A stretch of DNA of 7,032 nt, taken from positions 1 through 7,032 of the forward strand of contig JASHUV010000067.1 in the NCBI GenBank assembly GCA_030039825.1, read 5' to 3'. This DNA is from Thermoplasmata archaeon (lineage in GTDB: Archaea; Thermoplasmatota; Thermoplasmata; Lutacidiplasmatales; UBA184). The translations under genes and the position numbers were made by a program. Position 1 is the first letter of the stretch. Each line of letters starts with the position of its first letter. Below the pieces are notes generated by a model, which ran no database searches, had not been told where the DNA came from, and saw only the letters and a list, made by a program, of their open reading frames with translations. This document shows positions 4,578 to 7,032 of this stretch, in pieces.

Positions 4578-6065
4578 ATGACGACCCGGGCCCGTCGGTC
4601 CCGGCCCCCGGCCGGGAGCCGGTCGCGCGCGCCCGTCCGAACGAGGCCCGGCGGAGGCGATCGGTCCCCGCGCGCTCCCCGTGAGCCGGCCCCGAGCGAG
4701 AGCGAGCTCCTCTTCGCCACGCTGAGCCACGAGGACCCCGAGGTTCGCCGCGCCGCCGCGTGGAAGCTCGGTGAGCGGCGCGAGGAGCGCGCCCGACCCT
4801 GGCTCGAAGCGATGCTCTCCGATCCGTCGGTCGCCGCCCGTCTCACGGCGGCCGAGGCCCTCGGGAAGCTCGCCCGCCCGGAGAGCCGGGTCCGGCTGGA
4901 GGCGGCCGTCTCCGATCCCGCCCCCGCCGTCCGGGAGCGGATCGCCTGGGCGCTCTGGGCGATCTCGGACCCCCGATCGACGGGGGCCCTGCTCCCGCTC
5001 CTCGCCGACCGGACGCCGTCGGTCCGCTGGAGCGCCGCGGTGGCGATCGGGAAGATCGGATCGCCGGAGGGGCGGGCGGCCCTCGTCTTGGCGCTGGACG
5101 ACCCGCACGACCGGGTCCGCCGCGAGGCGATCCTGGGGCTCGGCCGGACACCGATTCCGGCGGTCGCGCCGCGCCTTCGCGTCCTCCTCCGGGATCCGGC
5201 GCGCCGCGTTCGGATCGCGGCGGCGATCATGCTCGGACGCTGGCGGGACCCGGGGGCCGTCGCCCCCCTCGTCGAACGCCTGGAGAACGACGAGATGTGG
5301 GTCCGGCCGGCGGTCCTCGTCGCCCTCGGGCGGATCGGGGAGCGCTCGGTCGTCCCGGCGATCGTCCGCGCGTGCGAGCACCCGGGCTCGTGGGTCCGGG
5401 TGAGCGCCCTCCACGCGCTCGGCGATCTCGGCGATGCGGCGGGCGTCGACGCGGTCCGTCGCGCCCTCGCCGATCCGGCCTGGTCCGTACGCGGGGCGGC
5501 GGCCGAGGCCCTCGGGACCGTCGGAGGACCCGAGGTCGCCGCGCCGCTGCGGGCGGCGCTCGACGATCCCCATCCGTGGCCCCGGCGCGGCGCGATCTAC
5601 GCGGTGGGTCGCCGCGGCCTCGACGAGCTCGCTCCGCGCGTTCGCGACGAGCTCCTCCACCCCGACGCGGAGGTCCGCCTCGCCGCGGTCTGGACCGCGG
5701 GCCGCCTCCGGGACGACGGGGCCCTCGAACCGATCCTCGCGGTCCTGCGCGCCGCGACCCCCGAGCGCTCCCTCGCCGACGGGACGCTCGCCCGGGGCGA
5801 CGGCGCCGTCACGATCCTCTCCGACGCGCCCGACCGCCTGTTCGATACCGCCCTGCAGGCGATCGCGCGGATCGCCCCGAGCCCCCCCGATCCCCGCCTC
5901 CTCCGGATCCTCGAGGAGGCCCGCCGGCGCGTCCCGCCGGAGGAGCTCGATCGGCCGGCCCGCCTTCCGAGGAGCGAAGTGGCGCCCGACGCGACGCCGC
6001 CGACGTTGCGCCGGCTCTTCGACGCCGCCCTTCCGGAAGGGTGGGACGGGGAGGAGGACGGGTGA
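4578..6065 (+). CDS. HEAT-repeat (PBS lyase HEAT-like) protein
   Basis: A 495-residue helical-repeat protein of unknown role, probably a protein-binding scaffold. Residues 1-42 are Arg/Pro/Ser/Gly-rich and likely disordered and strongly basic. From about residue 44 to 388 there are about eleven repeats of about 31 residues with the pattern DPxxxVRxxAAxALGxIGxxxAxxxLxxxL, for example DPEVRRAAAWKLGERREERA (53-72) and DPAWSVRGAAAEALGTVGGP (299-318). A degenerate helical tail (about 415-455) and an acidic C-terminus (ending GWDGEEDG) follow. No catalytic motif, signal peptide or membrane segment is seen. This repeat type occurs in phycobilisome lyases (CpcE/CpcF) but also in many unrelated archaeal and bacterial adaptor proteins; nothing here suggests a bilin lyase. 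The ATG at 4578 is the only early Met in frame; the next is residue 79. The stop overlaps the next gene by 4 bases (GTGA), so the two are probably translated in concert. Confidence 0.85.
   Translation: MTTRARRSRPPAGSRSRAPVRTRPGGGDRSPRAPREPAPSESELLFATLSHEDPEVRRAAAWKLGERREERARPWLEAMLSDPSVAARLTAAEALGKLARPESRVRLEAAVSDPAPAVRERIAWALWAISDPRSTGALLPLLADRTPSVRWSAAVAIGKIGSPEGRAALVLALDDPHDRVRREAILGLGRTPIPAVAPRLRVLLRDPARRVRIAAAIMLGRWRDPGAVAPLVERLENDEMWVRPAVLVALGRIGERSVVPAIVRACEHPGSWVRVSALHALGDLGDAAGVDAVRRALADPAWSVRGAAAEALGTVGGPEVAAPLRAALDDPHPWPRRGAIYAVGRRGLDELAPRVRDELLHPDAEVRLAAVWTAGRLRDDGALEPILAVLRAATPERSLADGTLARGDGAVTILSDAPDRLFDTALQAIARIAPSPPDPRLLRILEEARRRVPPEELDRPARLPRSEVAPDATPPTLRRLFDAALPEGWDGEEDG
4707..5741 (+). 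repeat. HEAT repeat array within the protein (about 11 units)
   Basis: Approximate extent of the roughly 31-residue (about 93-base) repeats, residues 44-388. Similarity is at protein level: Asp-Pro turn, Val-Arg at the start of helix B, and AA.ALG. The DNA units have diverged and are not recent tandem copies. Confidence 0.75.
6050..6057 (+). promoter_or_regulatory. Ribosome binding site deciding the GTG start at 6062
   Basis: GGAGGAGG contains two overlapping GGAGG cores, ending 4 and 7 bases before the GTG at 6062. This supports GTG over the later in-frame ATG at 6122. The site lies inside the 3' end of the HEAT-repeat gene, as expected for coupled translation. Confidence 0.6.
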
Positions 6066-7015
6066 CCCGGCCCGCGCGCCGGGTCGACGTTCCTCCGATC
6101 GCCCACCAGCTCGCCTCGACGATGACCGCCCGGAACCCGGAGATCGGGTGGGACCTCGCCCGCCTGGAGGCGCGCGACCGCCGCCTCCTCCGATGGGCGG
6201 TCGGCCTCCGCCCGGTCCCGGGACTCGGCCGATGGTCGGCCCGGCGCCTCCGCATCTTCGTCACGCCCGACTCCGGCCCGATCCGGGGCTCGGCCGTCTG
6301 GGCGGGGACCTCCCGGGCGGGATGGCTCGCCGCGGTCGGACTCGCCCCGTCGATCGGGGAGGCCGACGACCTCCTCCCTCTCCTCCAGGAGGGCGCCCGG
6401 TGCACCTTCTCCCTCGGTCTTCCGGCCTTCGCGGTGGTCGGCTCGTCGCTTCCGGCGGCCGGAGCGGAGCTGCCGGGGATCCTTCACGCCGCCCGACTTA
6501 CCGAGGTGGGGCGGACGCGCCGGTGGTCGACGGACCTCGGGGGGGTGGGCCCCGCGGAAAGGTCGGGGCGGGTCCGGCGGGCCCGCCCCCACGACCTCGC
6601 GAGGATCGCCGAGGGAGCGCGCGCCGCCCGGGCCCCGTGGCTCGAGCGACTCTCACCGCTCGGGCGGACCGCGACCTCCCGGGGACTCGTGATCGGCTTC
6701 GACTCGACCTGCCTCGACCTCGTCGGGGACCGGGGGGCCGGGCCGGCCGTCTGGGTCCGCTCGACGGTCTCCCGGATGGCGACCATGGCCCACCTCGTCA
6801 TCGTGGCGGCGCCCACGGCGGAGGAGGTCCTCCTCACCGAGGTCCTCGGGGCGTCGCTCTCCTGGAGCGCCCGGCGCGGCGCGCGCGCCGCGTGGACCGA
6901 GGTCGCCGAGGGGGGCCTCGCGCTCGACGGCCCGCTCGCGCGATCCGGATTCCGGCCCGGAGGCGTCAACGTCACCTACGCCCGGGGACCGGATGGGACG
7001 GGGGTCGCGAGCTAG
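6062..7015 (+). CDS. Uncharacterised protein with a GNAT-like C-terminal half
   Basis: A 317-residue protein not confidently recognised. The C-terminal half (about 169-309) has the order seen in GNAT N-acetyltransferases: VRRARPHDLARIAEGARAAR (beta1-alpha1), a strand region ending GPAVWVRST, a central strand AHLVIVAAP (243-251), a following helix with basic residues (SLSWSARRGARAAWTEV), and a closing LARSGFRPGGVNVTYAR in which the GF before the last strands is typical. A clear acetyl-CoA loop (Q/RxxGxG/A) is not evident, so it may be divergent or inactive. The N-terminal half (about 25-155) also alternates short strands and helices and ends ILHAARLTEVGRTRRW, which raises the possibility of a degenerate tandem GNAT. 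No signal peptide or membrane helix is convincing. It overlaps the HEAT-repeat gene by 4 bases and has GGAGGAGG just upstream, so the GTG at 6062 is preferred; ATG at 6122 would give 297 residues. The substrate is unknown; the partner is probably the HEAT protein. Confidence is for the gene; the fold call is weaker, about 0.45. Confidence 0.7.
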   Translation: MTRPARRVDVPPIAHQLASTMTARNPEIGWDLARLEARDRRLLRWAVGLRPVPGLGRWSARRLRIFVTPDSGPIRGSAVWAGTSRAGWLAAVGLAPSIGEADDLLPLLQEGARCTFSLGLPAFAVVGSSLPAAGAELPGILHAARLTEVGRTRRWSTDLGGVGPAERSGRVRRARPHDLARIAEGARAARAPWLERLSPLGRTATSRGLVIGFDSTCLDLVGDRGAGPAVWVRSTVSRMATMAHLVIVAAPTAEEVLLTEVLGASLSWSARRGARAAWTEVAEGGLALDGPLARSGFRPGGVNVTYARGPDGTGVAS

Positions 7016-7032
7016 GCGGGGCCGTCCGCTCG

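Noticed and set aside
1742..4684. A 980-codon open frame on the plus strand antisense to atpA, atpF, the ferredoxin and the zinc-ribbon gene.
   Set aside because: It runs across several well-supported minus-strand genes and their promoters. Its composition (Arg, Asp, Glu, Gly, His, Leu rich) is typical of antisense frames in GC-rich DNA, and no family motif is seen.
4548..5660. A 370-codon minus-strand frame opposite the HEAT-repeat gene.
   Set aside because: The plus strand encodes a clear repeat protein here. The antisense reading lacks structure and is a GC-driven open frame.
5297..6061. Upstream extension of the GNAT-like gene frame to 5297.
   Set aside because: The added 255 residues are Arg/Pro/Gly-rich out-of-frame reading of the HEAT gene. 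The GTG at 6062 has an overlap stop and a strong ribosome binding site.

Overview
The window looks like a piece of a high-GC archaeal chromosome. The main evidence is an archaeal-type (A-type/V-type) ATP synthase cluster whose catalytic subunit carries an intein at the P-loop site known from archaeal A subunits (the VMA-b site of Pyrococcus and Thermoplasma). Short TATA-like boxes (TTAAATA, TAAATA) also sit about 26-28 bases before likely transcript starts, and at least one transcript appears leaderless. A GC-rich member of the Thermoplasmatota would fit, but this is inference: no rRNA or other phylogenetic marker is present.

Layout. Positions 1-3778 (minus strand) hold atpF, atpA and the first 92 codons of atpB, transcribed F-A-B with gaps of 15 and 4 bases and running off the left edge. 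atpA (1047 codons) contains a 462-residue intein with splicing blocks and a two-motif LAGLIDADG homing endonuclease. Removing it leaves a normal 585-residue subunit. Positions 3779-3892 hold the atpF promoter and a perfect 8-bp inverted repeat whose arm recurs next to the TATA box. Positions 3893-4177 (minus) encode a small dicluster ferredoxin with a fifth cysteine at its second cluster motif. Positions 4278-4481 (minus) encode a 67-residue zinc-ribbon protein of unknown function. Each of these two small genes has its own TATA-like element. Positions 4482-4577 form a divergent promoter region.

Positions 4578-7015 (plus) form a two-gene unit: a 495-residue HEAT-repeat protein and, overlapping it by 4 bases, a 317-residue protein whose C-terminal half resembles a GNAT acetyltransferase fold. 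Nothing is seen in 7016-7032.

How they work together. F, A and B belong to the soluble A1 part of the ion-translocating ATP synthase. A and B form the hexameric head and F is part of the central rotor. The membrane and peripheral-stalk subunit genes do not precede atpF here, so this is a split cluster, at least on the upstream side. The ferredoxin could be an electron carrier in the same energy metabolism, but adjacency is the only link. The HEAT and GNAT-like genes are probably co-expressed and act together, with unknown substrate. The strongest item for follow-up is the apparently intact intein. I see no defence system, CRISPR array, transposon or RNA gene.
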